From Chthoniobacter flavus (lineage in GTDB: Bacteria; Verrucomicrobiota; Verrucomicrobiia; Chthoniobacterales; Chthoniobacteraceae), in the NCBI GenBank assembly GCA_945861435.1, contig CAMAUX010000002.1:1-64000 (forward strand): a DNA stretch of 64,000 nucleotides, written 5' to 3'. Position 1 is the first letter of the stretch, and every line of letters begins with the position of its first letter. Under the pieces are notes generated by a model. The model had not been told where the DNA came from, searched no databases, and was given only the letters and a program-made list of their open reading frames with translations. Of the stretch, positions 27,457-36,300 are shown piece after piece. The position numbers and the translations under genes were made by a program.

Positions 27457-28311
27457 ATGAATCCGCTCCTTGAACTGCGAAACCTCGCCATCGATTTTGC
27501 TACTGAGAACGGCATGGTGAATGCAGTTCGGGGTGTCTCACTCAGCATCCGTCCGGGCGAGGCGCTCGCAATCGTGGGTGAGAGCGGCAGTGGCAAAAGC
27601 GTCACCGGGCTCGCGCTCACGCGTCTTCTTCCTGAGCCGCCTGCGGTGTATCGCAGTGGCGAGATTCTACTTCACGGGCGAGACGTTCTCAGGATGAGCC
27701 CTCGCGAGCTGCGTGAGATTCGCGGACGCAGGATTGCCTACGTTTTTCAGGAGCCTTCGACTTCGCTGAACCCGGTTTTCACGATCCGCACCCAGATTGC
27801 CGAGGCGATCCGGCTGCACCGTCCCGAGGTGGTGGATGTGGATGCGGAGGTGGTGAAGTATCTCGACATGGTGGGTATTGTGGATCCGGCGCGCCGCATG
27901 GATGACTACCCGCACCAGCTCAGCGGTGGCATGCAGCAGCGCGCGATGATTGCGATGGCGCTGAGTTGTCAGCCAGACCTGCTGGTCGCTGACGAGCCGA
28001 CCACGGCGCTTGATGTGACCATCCAAGCTCAAATCATCGCGCAGCTCGCTGAGCTAAAGCAGCGTCTGAAGATGGCCATCGTGCTTATCACGCATAACTT
28101 CGGTATCATCGGGGGGATCGCGGAAAACGTGGCGGTCATGTTTCGCGGGCGAGTGGTCGAGACTGGGCCGACGCAGGAAGTGCTCCGCAATCCGCAGCAT
28201 CCTTACACCCGTGCACTGATCGACTGTATTCCAAGGTTGGGGGCACGCCGTCCCCGTCTGAGTACGATTGACCACGCTGCGCTCAGCGCATTCGAGTCCG
28301 GGCAGGGCTGA
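27457..28311 (+). CDS. Peptide ABC transporter ATP-binding protein, OppD/DppD type
   Basis: A 284-aa ATPase with Walker A GESGSGKS (about 46-53), Q-loop FQEPSTSLNP, signature LSGGMQQRAMIAMAL, Walker B LLVADEPTTALD and the switch His in LITHNFG. The C-terminus has the oligopeptide-importer tail (NPQHPYTRALIDCIP), cut somewhat short. OppD usually pairs with OppF, but no OppF gene follows; the next gene is on the other strand. Either this subunit works as a homodimer or a partner is encoded elsewhere. Confidence 0.92.
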   Translation: MNPLLELRNLAIDFATENGMVNAVRGVSLSIRPGEALAIVGESGSGKSVTGLALTRLLPEPPAVYRSGEILLHGRDVLRMSPRELREIRGRRIAYVFQEPSTSLNPVFTIRTQIAEAIRLHRPEVVDVDAEVVKYLDMVGIVDPARRMDDYPHQLSGGMQQRAMIAMALSCQPDLLVADEPTTALDVTIQAQIIAQLAELKQRLKMAIVLITHNFGIIGGIAENVAVMFRGRVVETGPTQEVLRNPQHPYTRALIDCIPRLGARRPRLSTIDHAALSAFESGQG

Positions 28312-28321
28312 GAATCTCGCG

Positions 28322-29536
28322 TCAGAGAGCCTCGCGAATGATCTCGAAGATGGCGGTGTTCTCCATGAAACCGCTCAACTTCTCGGAGCCGTCCCCCCGG
28401 CCAATTGCCACCACATCTTCCGCTGTGTTGAGCGCAGATGGAGTCTGGAAGGCGGACGGTTCGGTTTTTGCCTGTGGGCCGTTCGGGCCGGTGTTCCATG
28501 TAAGGGAGGGATAGCCCGCGGCAGTCCCGCCGATGAGCGCCACCCCGTGGTCGCCGCGGGGTGGATACCCATTGAGTGTAAGTCCGCCGATGGCATGCTT
28601 GCCCACCGCGACTATCAGACTGCTGGCGCCCGCGTACTTCGCCGCGGTGGTAATGGCGGTGTCTAGTGCAAGGGTTTCGATGAGGGCCTGTTCGCCGAGG
28701 TTGCCCTCGGTCGCTTGACTGCAGAGGGATGCGTCCACCACGAGGACGTAGCCCTTGTAGTTGGCTTGGAGAATTTCGACGGCTCGGCGGACCATGTCGG
28801 TCAGCGAGGGCTGTTGGCTTCCTGACTCCAGTTTGTTGCTGTAGGCGAGACCGTCGGGTCCGAAAAATCCCACCAGTGTCTTGGATCGGAAGGTGTCTGT
28901 GCGTTCCAGTTCCGCTTTGGTCTTTACTACTTCGCAGCGCTTCTTGTCGCGAAGTTCGGCGATCAAATCCCGCCCATCCTTGCGCCTTCCTCCAGTCGCC
29001 TCCGGTGTGAAGTCGGCTGCGCCGCCCCCGAGGGCCACGTCGAGAGCGGCATTGTCTACAAACTGGGAAGCGATCCGGTCGCGGTCGCGCGAGTCGGCCA
29101 CATGGGCGTAGAAAGCGCCGGGAGTAGAGTCGGCAAGCAGTCCTGTCGTCACCAAGCCCACGGAGCGCCCTTGAGCTCTGGCAAGTTCGAGGAGCGTTTT
29201 CAGCGCTGTGCCATCCGGAGCTGTGGCGACATTGCGGTGGTTGACCTTGGTGCCTGTGGAGAGGGCGGTTGCCGCCGATGCGCTGTCAGGCACCGCATAG
29301 TCCAGTGCGGTGTTGCGCACCAGCGCGAGGTGGGGAAAGCCATCCATCCCGAGTTTCTCAGCGCCCCCGCCCTGGTAGAGTCGCGCGGCGCTCAGATGGC
29401 TTACGACCATGCCGTCGCTTACGAAGAGAATGATGCCGAAGGGCTTTTGGACCACCCACAGCCGGATGTAGAAAAAGCCGAACGCGGCGAACAGGAGCAG
29501 GCAGAATAGCGCGAGGAGTTGGTTGCGGAGCTTCAT
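28322..29536 (-). CDS. Alkaline-phosphatase-like protein with degenerate metal site
   Basis: A 404-aa PhoA-superfamily protein with an N-terminal membrane anchor (about 7-27). The opening metal Asp (FVSDGM), the nucleophile loop VPDSASAATALSTG and the DSTPGAFYAH helix are all kept. By eye, later ligands are altered. The PhoA segment holding Glu322, Asp327 and His331 aligns with VDASLCSQATE, giving Asp, Ser and Glu. Asp369-His370 aligns with Lys-His in VGKHAIGG. A late RGDHG may supply the His412 equivalent. Activity is therefore doubtful or uses a different metal set. It converges on oppD. Confidence 0.82.
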   Translation of the reverse strand: MKLRNQLLALFCLLLFAAFGFFYIRLWVVQKPFGIILFVSDGMVVSHLSAARLYQGGGAEKLGMDGFPHLALVRNTALDYAVPDSASAATALSTGTKVNHRNVATAPDGTALKTLLELARAQGRSVGLVTTGLLADSTPGAFYAHVADSRDRDRIASQFVDNAALDVALGGGAADFTPEATGGRRKDGRDLIAELRDKKRCEVVKTKAELERTDTFRSKTLVGFFGPDGLAYSNKLESGSQQPSLTDMVRRAVEILQANYKGYVLVVDASLCSQATEGNLGEQALIETLALDTAITTAAKYAGASSLIVAVGKHAIGGLTLNGYPPRGDHGVALIGGTAAGYPSLTWNTGPNGPQAKTEPSAFQTPSALNTAEDVVAIGRGDGSEKLSGFMENTAIFEIIREAL

Positions 29537-29616
29537 CGGCTTTTGGATTCAACGGCGGGGGCGCGGTGCTTGGCAATGCCGATCTCGGCTGCTGTTTGAC
29601 ATACGCTCGAGCATTT

Positions 29617-30189
29617 TCAGTGGAGGAGGGGAAGAGGGTGCGGAGTCCGGATCAGTTCGGCGTCGAGGTCGAGGAAGAAGTCCAGGCGGCATTCGGTCTC
29701 CGCCAGGTCGATGCGGCGCGCCATGATGAGGTAGGTGGCGTAGTGGTTGCCCTCGCTTTCAACCAAGCTGGCGTAGAAGTCGGCGAGGCCGACGTCGAGG
29801 TCTCGAACGCCCTCGGAGAGAATCTGGAACTTCTCGCAGCTGCGCCCTTCGATCAGTGCGCAAACGACCAGATGGTCGATCACCTGCTGGCGGCGGCCCC
29901 GGCGGATCTGGCCCATCATGGCGGATATCCAAGGGCTGCGCATCGGCCCTGTGAATGGGATTCCGCGTTCGCGCAGCAATCCGAGGACCTGGCTGAAGTG
30001 CTGGAGTTCCTCGATGGCGATCGCGTTAAGGGCGTCGAGCTGGTCGAAAAGCTCGGTGTATTTCTCCAAGTTCAGGGCGGTCGTGGCTGCTTTCCGCTCA
30101 AGGTAAGCGTGGTCCACGAGCACCTTGTCCAGATGCTTGCGAACCTTCGGCAGCCAGCAGTCGGAGAGTTTCGATCGCCAGAGTAACAT
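29617..30189 (-). CDS. miaE: tRNA-(ms2io6A37) hydroxylase
   Basis: MiaE hydroxylates the isopentenyl group of ms2i6A37 in tRNA using O2 and a diiron centre. The 190-aa product has the ferritin-like four-helix ligand set: Glu31 (HAYLERKAA), Glu60/Glu61 and His64 (EELQHF), Glu113 (LIEGRSCEKF), and Glu145 with His148 (ESEGNHYATY). Length is right for the family. It sits between the phosphatase-like gene and tmk on the same strand. The oxygen requirement agrees with the aerobic respiratory genes nearby. Confidence 0.92.
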   Translation of the reverse strand: MLLWRSKLSDCWLPKVRKHLDKVLVDHAYLERKAATTALNLEKYTELFDQLDALNAIAIEELQHFSQVLGLLRERGIPFTGPMRSPWISAMMGQIRRGRRQQVIDHLVVCALIEGRSCEKFQILSEGVRDLDVGLADFYASLVESEGNHYATYLIMARRIDLAETECRLDFFLDLDAELIRTPHPLPLLH

Positions 30190-30219
30190 GGTGCGGGTAG
30201 TTAGTGCGGGCCGGTTTAG

Positions 30220-30861
30220 TTATCCCAGCAGGGGCTCGAAAAGGGCGAGCGCCTCGTTGCTCACGTCGTCCTGAGGCCGGCTGGCGTCGATGCGGCGGAA
30301 GTAGGGCCTTCGGATGTTGAGGAAAATCTGGCGCACCCGCTCTAGAGCGTCGAGAGCCTCAAAGTCGTCGGGAACGTCTCCACGCCCATGGATCCGGCTG
30401 CGGCCTTGCTTGGGATCGAGGTCCAGCAGCAGGACAAGGTCCGGCTGAGGCGCAAAGCGCTCGTTGGCCACGAGGATCGACTCTGGATCCGCTCCCCGTG
30501 CCCCTTGGTAGGCAGCGTTGGAGAAGTAATAGCGGTCAAGGAGTACCACGCTGCCTTTGTTGATCGCTGGTTGTATAATGGCCCCGACATGTTCGGCCCG
30601 GTCCTTCTGGAAAAGGCTGAGCTCCTCATCCAAGGGGAGTCGTCCCGTGCGGGCGGATTCGCGCAGCTTGCGGCCCCAAGGCCCGTTCGTCGGTTCGTGG
30701 CTGACGACACAGGGGCGGTCGTGCGCAAGGCAAGATGCCTCCAGCACCCTGAGGACGCTGCTCTTGCCGGCTCCGTCGATTCCTTCGACGACGACGAGCC
30801 TGCCTTGTTTCTGATTGTGCAGGTCGCGATGCATGGCGCCCTCTTCTGCCAAGATTTCCAT
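30220..30861 (-). CDS. tmk: Thymidylate kinase
   Basis: Tmk phosphorylates dTMP to dTDP. From ATG 30861 the product is 213 aa with the P-loop EGIDGAGKSS (26-35), the HEPTNGPWG dTMP-binding segment and DRYYFSNAAYQGARG (DR motif). ATG 30834 would remove nine residues and keep every motif. The C-terminus is diverged but of normal length. It is divergent from pyruvate carboxylase; the 115-bp gap should hold both promoters. Confidence 0.92.
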   Translation of the reverse strand: MEILAEEGAMHRDLHNQKQGRLVVVEGIDGAGKSSVLRVLEASCLAHDRPCVVSHEPTNGPWGRKLRESARTGRLPLDEELSLFQKDRAEHVGAIIQPAINKGSVVLLDRYYFSNAAYQGARGADPESILVANERFAPQPDLVLLLDLDPKQGRSRIHGRGDVPDDFEALDALERVRQIFLNIRRPYFRRIDASRPQDDVSNEALALFEPLLG

Positions 30862-30976
30862 TATTAGCCACCGATTTCCTCAGAAACGGCCTGTTGGGAT
30901 GGAAAGAATTTAGCCAACTGTAAGTCCGCACTGGCTTTGCCAAGGAGCCTTCATCTAAAAACGCCCCCCCTCGCGT

Positions 30977-33900
30977 ATGAGTACATCATCCCGCAACGCC
31001 TCTTCGACAAAGCCAAGGAAACTGTTGGTAGCCAACCGCTCCGAAATCGCCATCCGGGTGATGCGGGCGGCGACCGAGCTTGGACTGCGTACTGTCGCGA
31101 TCTATGCTGAGGAAGACCGCTTCTCCATGCATCGGTTTAAGGCCGACGAAGCCTACAGGGTGGGCGAGGGCAAGGGGCCCGTGGGTGCTTATCTAGACAT
31201 CGAGGGCATTATCGCTGTCGCCAAGGAACACGGGGTTAGCATGATTCACCCCGGTTACGGGTTCCTTTCGGAGAACGCCGGGTTTGCCAAGGCTTGCGCC
31301 GAGGCGGGGATCACATTCGTCGGCCCCAAGCCCGAGCTTCTCGAACTCATGGGCGACAAGGTTGCAGCCCGTGCGCTCACCAATCGGCTCAAGGTGCCCA
31401 CGCTGCCGGGCACGGAGGATCCCGTCTCAGACCGGCAAGAGGCGCTGCGTGTGGCGGCTCAGATTGGCTTTCCCCTCATCATCAAGGCGGCTTTCGGCGG
31501 TGGCGGACGCGGGATGCGGGTCGTCCATAAGGCGGGCGATTTGGACGCACTTCTGGACGAGGCGCAGGGAGAGGCTGAGCGTGCTTTTGGCAACGCGGCC
31601 GTGTTTTTGGAGAAGTACATTCCGCGCGCCAAGCACATCGAGGTTCAGATCTTGGGCGACAGGCATGGCAGCGTGCTCCACCTGCATGAGCGGGATTGTT
31701 CCGTGCAGCGTCGCCACCAGAAGGTCGTTGAGATCGCGCCCTCCATTGCACTAGACGAGAAGGTCCGTCGCGAACTCTGTGACGCGGCGGTGCGGATTGC
31801 CACGGAGATCGGCTACGACAACGCAGGAACTGTTGAGTTCCTCTACGACCTCGATACGAGGGACTGGTTCTTCATCGAGATGAACCCGCGCATTCAGGTC
31901 GAGCACACTGTTACCGAGGAGATCACCGGCATCGACTTGGTGCGTGGCCAGATCCTCGTCGCGCAGGGTGCCAAGCTGCACGGGCCGGAGCTGCAGTTGC
32001 CGTGTCAGGCGGATATTCCCCGCATGGGCTTCGCCGTCCAGTGTCGTGTCACGACTGAGGACCCCGAGAACAAGTTCACCCCGAACTACGGTAAGATCGT
32101 CACTTACCGGAGCGCCGGTGGCTATCGGCTGCGCCTCGATGCGGGGATGGGGGATGCAGGGGCCGTTATCACGCCTTTTTATGATTCGCTTTTGGTGAAG
32201 ATCACCGCCAGCGGCCAGACCTTCGAGATGGCCCTCCAGCGTATGGACCGGGCGCTGCGAGAATTTCGAATCCGTGGGGTGAAGACTAATATCCCCTTCC
32301 TCGAGAACGTTATCCATCATCCGGACTTCCGTGCAGGTGGGGCGACCACGACGATGATCGACACCTCTCCGGCGCTCTTCGAGTTCAAGCCGCGGCGCGA
32401 TCGGGCGACCAAGTTGCTCAGCTTCCTCGGCAACGTCGTGGTCAACGGGAACCCGCACGTCAAGGGTTACAAGCCGGCCGGGCCGATCAGTCCCGCACCG
32501 CTTCCTGTCTGGGACCGGAAGCAGGAGCCTTCCAATGGAACGCGCCAGCTGCTTTTGGAGCTTGGGCCCAAGAAGTTTGCTGAGTGGACGCTCAAGCAGA
32601 AGCGGCTTCTGGTGACCGACACAACTTTCCGCGACGCTCACCAGTCGCTCATGGCCACCCGCGTGCGCACCTTCGACATGGCCGCCGTGGCTTCTGCCGT
32701 TGCCCGGCGCACCCCGGAGTTGTTCAGTCTAGAAATGTGGGGCGGGGCCACCTTTGACACCGCCATGCGGTTCCTTAATGAGGACCCGTGGCAGCGCCTG
32801 CGTCTCCTCCGGGAGAAAGTGCCGAATATCTGCTTCCAAATGCTGCTGCGCGGCGCAAATGCGGTCGGGTACACCAGTTACCCTCCCAACGTGGTGGCTG
32901 GCTTTGTGAAGCATGCGGCCGCATGCGGCATGGATATCTTCCGCGTCTTTGATTCGCTCAATGACCTCAAGAATATGCGCGCAGCCATGGAGGCCGTTCA
33001 GGACACCCACGGCATCTGCGAGGGCGCAATCTGCTACACGGGAGACATTCTGGATCCGCAGCGCAGCAAGTATTCGCTCCGCTACTACGTGTCGCTCGCG
33101 AAGGAACTGGAGAAGATGGGAGCGCACATCCTAGCCATCAAGGATATGGCGGGTCTCTGCCGTCCGTTTGCAGCGAGCGCTCTCGTGAAGGCGCTCAAGG
33201 CCGAGGTCGGCATCCCTGTGCACTTTCACACGCACGACACGAGCGGCATCAATGCAGCCTCCATCCTCCGTGCGGCCGATGCGGGATGCGATGTGGTGGA
33301 TCTGGCGATCGCCTCCATGAGCGGATCGACCTCGCAGCCCAATCTCAACTCCATCGTGGCGGCCCTGCAGCATACGCCCCGCGAGACCGGCCTCGATCTC
33401 GACACCCTCAACTCGTTCTCTGATTACTGGGAGCAGGTGCGAACCTTCTACGCGCCTTTCGATACCGCACCCAAGAGTGGAAGTGCCGAGGTTTACCTTC
33501 ACGAAATGCCCGGGGGCCAATACACCAACCTCAAGGAGCAGGCGGCTGCAATGGGGATGGGACATCGGTGGCCTGAGATCGCCCGTACTTACGCGGAGGT
33601 GAACCTGCTTTTCGGGGATATTGTCAAGGTGACCCCCTCCAGCAAGGTCGTCGGCGACATGGCGCTGTTCCTCTTCTCTCGCGGTATCAAACCCGCAGAT
33701 GTCGTGAATCTGCCCCCGGGGACCGCATTTCCGGAGTCCGTCATCGACATGCTCAGCGGTGGCCTCGGCGAGCCCATGGGCGGCTGGCCAAAGCCTCTCT
33801 TAAAGGCTGTTCTCGGCTCCGGTAAGACTAAGCGCGTCAGGCCAGCGCCGATCAATCTTAAGGAGACCAGAGTTGAGCTCGCGGCGAAGACCAAGCGTGA

Positions 33901-34438
33901 ACCTAGTGAGGACGACCTGTATTCGCACCTCATGTATCCGGGGGTTTTTGCGGACTTTCTCCGCTTCGGCAAAGATTACGGGGATGTCAGCGCACTTCCC
34001 ACTCCTGCCTTCTTCTTCGGCCTTACGCCGGGCGAGGAAATCTCTGTCTCCATCGAGGAGGGCAAGGTGCTCTTCATTAAACTCATCAACATCGGTGCGC
34101 CGGACAAAGAGGGGCGTCGTGTGATTGGCTTTGAGTTGAATGGGATGCCCCGCGAAGTCGTCGTCGCCGACAAGTCGGTCGCCTCCAAGGCCAAGGCACG
34201 TATCAAGGCTGACGCCGCTGACCCGTTGCAGTTGGGGGCTCCAATCCCCGGGATGGTCACCGCTCTCAGCGCCACCGTTGGTGGAAAAGTGGCCAAGGGT
34301 GACAAACTTGCCACACTGGAGGCCATGAAGATGCAAACCACTCTCTACGCGCCGGATGATGGAGTGGTCGCCGAGGTGATGATCGCCGTCGGGGACGCGG
34401 TTGAGGCCGGGGATCTTTTGGTCAAGATCCGCGCCTAG
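30977..34438 (+). CDS. pyc: Pyruvate carboxylase (single-chain)
   Basis: A biotin enzyme that makes oxaloacetate from pyruvate and bicarbonate for anaplerosis and gluconeogenesis. The 1153-aa chain has the biotin carboxylase half (KLLVANRSEIAIRVMRAATE, MIHPGYGFLSENA, AFGGGGRGMRVV, FIEMNPRIQVEHTVTE). The carboxyltransferase follows (TDTTFRDAHQSLMATRVRT, FHTHDTSGI, the catalytic-Lys region AIKDMAGL), then a tetramerisation region, and a biotinyl domain with Lys1118 in LEAMKMQTT. Length and order match the undivided bacterial form. No truncation is seen. Confidence 0.97.
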   Translation: MSTSSRNASSTKPRKLLVANRSEIAIRVMRAATELGLRTVAIYAEEDRFSMHRFKADEAYRVGEGKGPVGAYLDIEGIIAVAKEHGVSMIHPGYGFLSENAGFAKACAEAGITFVGPKPELLELMGDKVAARALTNRLKVPTLPGTEDPVSDRQEALRVAAQIGFPLIIKAAFGGGGRGMRVVHKAGDLDALLDEAQGEAERAFGNAAVFLEKYIPRAKHIEVQILGDRHGSVLHLHERDCSVQRRHQKVVEIAPSIALDEKVRRELCDAAVRIATEIGYDNAGTVEFLYDLDTRDWFFIEMNPRIQVEHTVTEEITGIDLVRGQILVAQGAKLHGPELQLPCQADIPRMGFAVQCRVTTEDPENKFTPNYGKIVTYRSAGGYRLRLDAGMGDAGAVITPFYDSLLVKITASGQTFEMALQRMDRALREFRIRGVKTNIPFLENVIHHPDFRAGGATTTMIDTSPALFEFKPRRDRATKLLSFLGNVVVNGNPHVKGYKPAGPISPAPLPVWDRKQEPSNGTRQLLLELGPKKFAEWTLKQKRLLVTDTTFRDAHQSLMATRVRTFDMAAVASAVARRTPELFSLEMWGGATFDTAMRFLNEDPWQRLRLLREKVPNICFQMLLRGANAVGYTSYPPNVVAGFVKHAAACGMDIFRVFDSLNDLKNMRAAMEAVQDTHGICEGAICYTGDILDPQRSKYSLRYYVSLAKELEKMGAHILAIKDMAGLCRPFAASALVKALKAEVGIPVHFHTHDTSGINAASILRAADAGCDVVDLAIASMSGSTSQPNLNSIVAALQHTPRETGLDLDTLNSFSDYWEQVRTFYAPFDTAPKSGSAEVYLHEMPGGQYTNLKEQAAAMGMGHRWPEIARTYAEVNLLFGDIVKVTPSSKVVGDMALFLFSRGIKPADVVNLPPGTAFPESVIDMLSGGLGEPMGGWPKPLLKAVLGSGKTKRVRPAPINLKETRVELAAKTKREPSEDDLYSHLMYPGVFADFLRFGKDYGDVSALPTPAFFFGLTPGEEISVSIEEGKVLFIKLINIGAPDKEGRRVIGFELNGMPREVVVADKSVASKAKARIKADAADPLQLGAPIPGMVTALSATVGGKVAKGDKLATLEAMKMQTTLYAPDDGVVAEVMIAVGDAVEAGDLLVKIRA

Positions 34439-34467
34439 CAAGCCCTCCGCATCCAAGTTCGCTGCCC

Positions 34468-36171
34468 ATGCGTGAGATTACTCGGTTGCGGGCGCTGGGG
34501 ATCTTCCTGCTTCTCTGGGCGGTTATTTACCTCCCCGGTCTCGGCTCCATCGAACTCAAGGGGGAGGAGGCCCGGCGTGCGCTTCCGGCGGTGGCGATGC
34601 TCGATGACGGTCACTGGCTGGTGCCGTATTTGGGAGGCAAACCCTACCTGAGAAAGCCGCCATTGGTAAATTGGATGATCGCTGGCGCCTTCAAACTGAC
34701 TGGTCGGCGCAATGAGTGGGTGGCTCGTGCGCCTTCCGCCTTATGCATGTTATTTCTCGGTGCCGTGCTGATCGGGTTGGCTGGTCGAAGCGGTTGGCTG
34801 CAACCTTCCAGCGCGCTTGTTGCCGCACTTTTTTCCATCACTCTTTCGGGGGTTTTGGCGAAGGCGCGTTTTGCCGGCGCCGAGATCGATGCCATCTACA
34901 CAGCGCTCAGCGGGATCGCTGTGGCGGTCTGGCTCGCTTGGTGGCATCAAGGGCGGTCACCTTGGCTCACATGGACGGTCCCCTTCGTGTTTCTAGGGGT
35001 TGCCTCATTAGCTAAGGGGCCCTCCCTCCATCTTCTCTTTTTTTATGCCGTGGTCGCCGGAACGCTCGCGGCAAAGCACCGAATGCGTGAACTCCTGCAC
35101 CCATCTCACTGGGTCGGGGTCCTTATTGCCGGTGCGATTTTCGCCGCATGGGCTGTTCCCTACTTCCGCTCTCCTGAGTCAGCCCAAGCCGTGGCGGTCT
35201 GGAAGGCTCAGTCCTTGGGGCGCTTTTTTGACGCCGCCGGCGCGGGCGAGCCGAGGGAGGGAGGCTCTACTTTCCGATGGGCAAGTTGGTTGGTGAACTT
35301 CCCTCGGGCACTCCAAGATCTCCTTCCGTGGTTGTTTCTTCTCCCGGCGCTTCTCCGAGTCGCGCGGAATGGGATTCAGTCATCTGCGGGGGATGCTGCT
35401 CCGGCTCGCTGGATTCCAGACATAAAGGTGATGTCTTTCACGGGTGGGTGCTTCGTCGTGCTTCTTCTGGTCCCCGGCATGTTGCCTCGCTACCTATTGC
35501 CTCTGTATGTCCCTTTCTGCATTTTTCTCGCGGCTGCCGTGGAGGGTGCTCATTCGGACACCCGGTTGTTGGTCAGGTGGCATATCGTGAATCGCGTTTT
35601 TGCCGGAATACTTCTCGTTATTGCGCTCCTCATGCCTATCGCCGCAGGTGCGGACTCCCGCGCGGACGGCATCGCCTCTGCGTTGCGTGCCATGGATTTT
35701 GCCGCCGCCACGCTGGCCGCGCTGTGCGCGACCGCGGTTGCGGGAGTCTGCGTACTTATTCTTGCGCGAAAGCCGAGGGACCTTGCGCCGACGGCGTTGA
35801 CGATCTCAAGCTGCGCGTTAGTGGCGGGGGCAATGCTCGCCTATGCATTCAGCGTGGTGCCGTGGTTGCGCCGCGCGGAGGGTACACGGCCTTTGGCCGC
35901 GCAGATCGACTCGCACATCACTGAGGGGGCCAAGCTTTACCTCCTCGACCCTGGGTATCTGCCTCCGATTTTCTATCTAAAATCCGCATATGCGTATGCC
36001 GGAACATGGCGCGACGTGCCTGCTTCGGCGGGATTTGTGCTGGTCACCGGAGACGGACCGGCTGGGGGTGATAGTGCTGGATGGGCCGAAATTTGGTCGG
36101 GACGTGTGCGGCGTGGGCCGAGGATTCGCCTGCTCGGGCAGTCAACGGCCGTTAACCGGGCAGGCTTGTGA
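34468..36171 (+). CDS. ArnT/PMT-like membrane glycosyltransferase (GT-C fold)
   Basis: A 567-aa integral membrane protein with about 10-12 hydrophobic helices. The first periplasmic loop carries the ArnT-family block: GEEARRALPAVAMLDDGHWL, then VPYLGGKPYLRKPPLVNW. The usual Asp-Glu dyad reads Glu-Glu here. Such enzymes move lipid-linked sugars onto lipid A, glycans or proteins at the periplasmic face. The acceptor is unknown. Its stop codon lies within the CRP-like palindrome ahead of the respiratory operon. Confidence 0.85.
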   Translation: MREITRLRALGIFLLLWAVIYLPGLGSIELKGEEARRALPAVAMLDDGHWLVPYLGGKPYLRKPPLVNWMIAGAFKLTGRRNEWVARAPSALCMLFLGAVLIGLAGRSGWLQPSSALVAALFSITLSGVLAKARFAGAEIDAIYTALSGIAVAVWLAWWHQGRSPWLTWTVPFVFLGVASLAKGPSLHLLFFYAVVAGTLAAKHRMRELLHPSHWVGVLIAGAIFAAWAVPYFRSPESAQAVAVWKAQSLGRFFDAAGAGEPREGGSTFRWASWLVNFPRALQDLLPWLFLLPALLRVARNGIQSSAGDAAPARWIPDIKVMSFTGGCFVVLLLVPGMLPRYLLPLYVPFCIFLAAAVEGAHSDTRLLVRWHIVNRVFAGILLVIALLMPIAAGADSRADGIASALRAMDFAAATLAALCATAVAGVCVLILARKPRDLAPTALTISSCALVAGAMLAYAFSVVPWLRRAEGTRPLAAQIDSHITEGAKLYLLDPGYLPPIFYLKSAYAYAGTWRDVPASAGFVLVTGDGPAGGDSAGWAEIWSGRVRRGPRIRLLGQSTAVNRAGL

Positions 36172-36183
36172 AATTTTTCACAA
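36166..36183. promoter_or_regulatory. Perfect CRP-type palindrome upstream of the ACIII operon
   Basis: TTGTGAAA and TTTCACAA flank a central TT, giving a perfect 18-bp palindrome. It contains TGTGA-N6-TCACA (36167-36182), the consensus of CRP/FNR-superfamily regulators of the cAMP-binding type. It lies 118 bp before the actA start and overlaps the stop of the preceding gene. The stem is AT-rich with no T run, so it is unlikely to be a terminator. Which regulator binds is inference. Confidence 0.6.
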
Positions 36184-36190
36184 ACCGTCC

Positions 36191-36276
36191 TTGCATTCGT
36201 TTTCCGCGCCCCTCTATCCTTTGCCCCTGTCCCCGGGTCGGGGTCTTGCATTCCGCCCCAGCGGATTTTGTATCCT
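36191..36276 (+). promoter_or_regulatory. Two tandem promoter-like repeats ahead of actA
   Basis: TTGCATTC is followed 17-18 bp later by TATCCT twice: TTGCAT 36191-36196 with TATCCT 36215-36220, and TTGCAT 36246-36251 with TATCCT 36271-36276. The spacing of 18 and 19 bp resembles sigma70 -35/-10 pairs, and the copies are about 55 bp apart. They lie between the CRP-like site and the ActA start at 36301. Either or both may start the operon transcript. Confidence 0.45.
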
Positions 36277-36300
36277 ACCCCACTAATTTCTAAACCACGC

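Noticed and set aside
36166-36184. Palindrome after the ArnT-like gene read as a terminator
   Set aside because: The stem is AT-rich with no following T run, and it matches the CRP-type operator consensus, so a regulatory reading is better.
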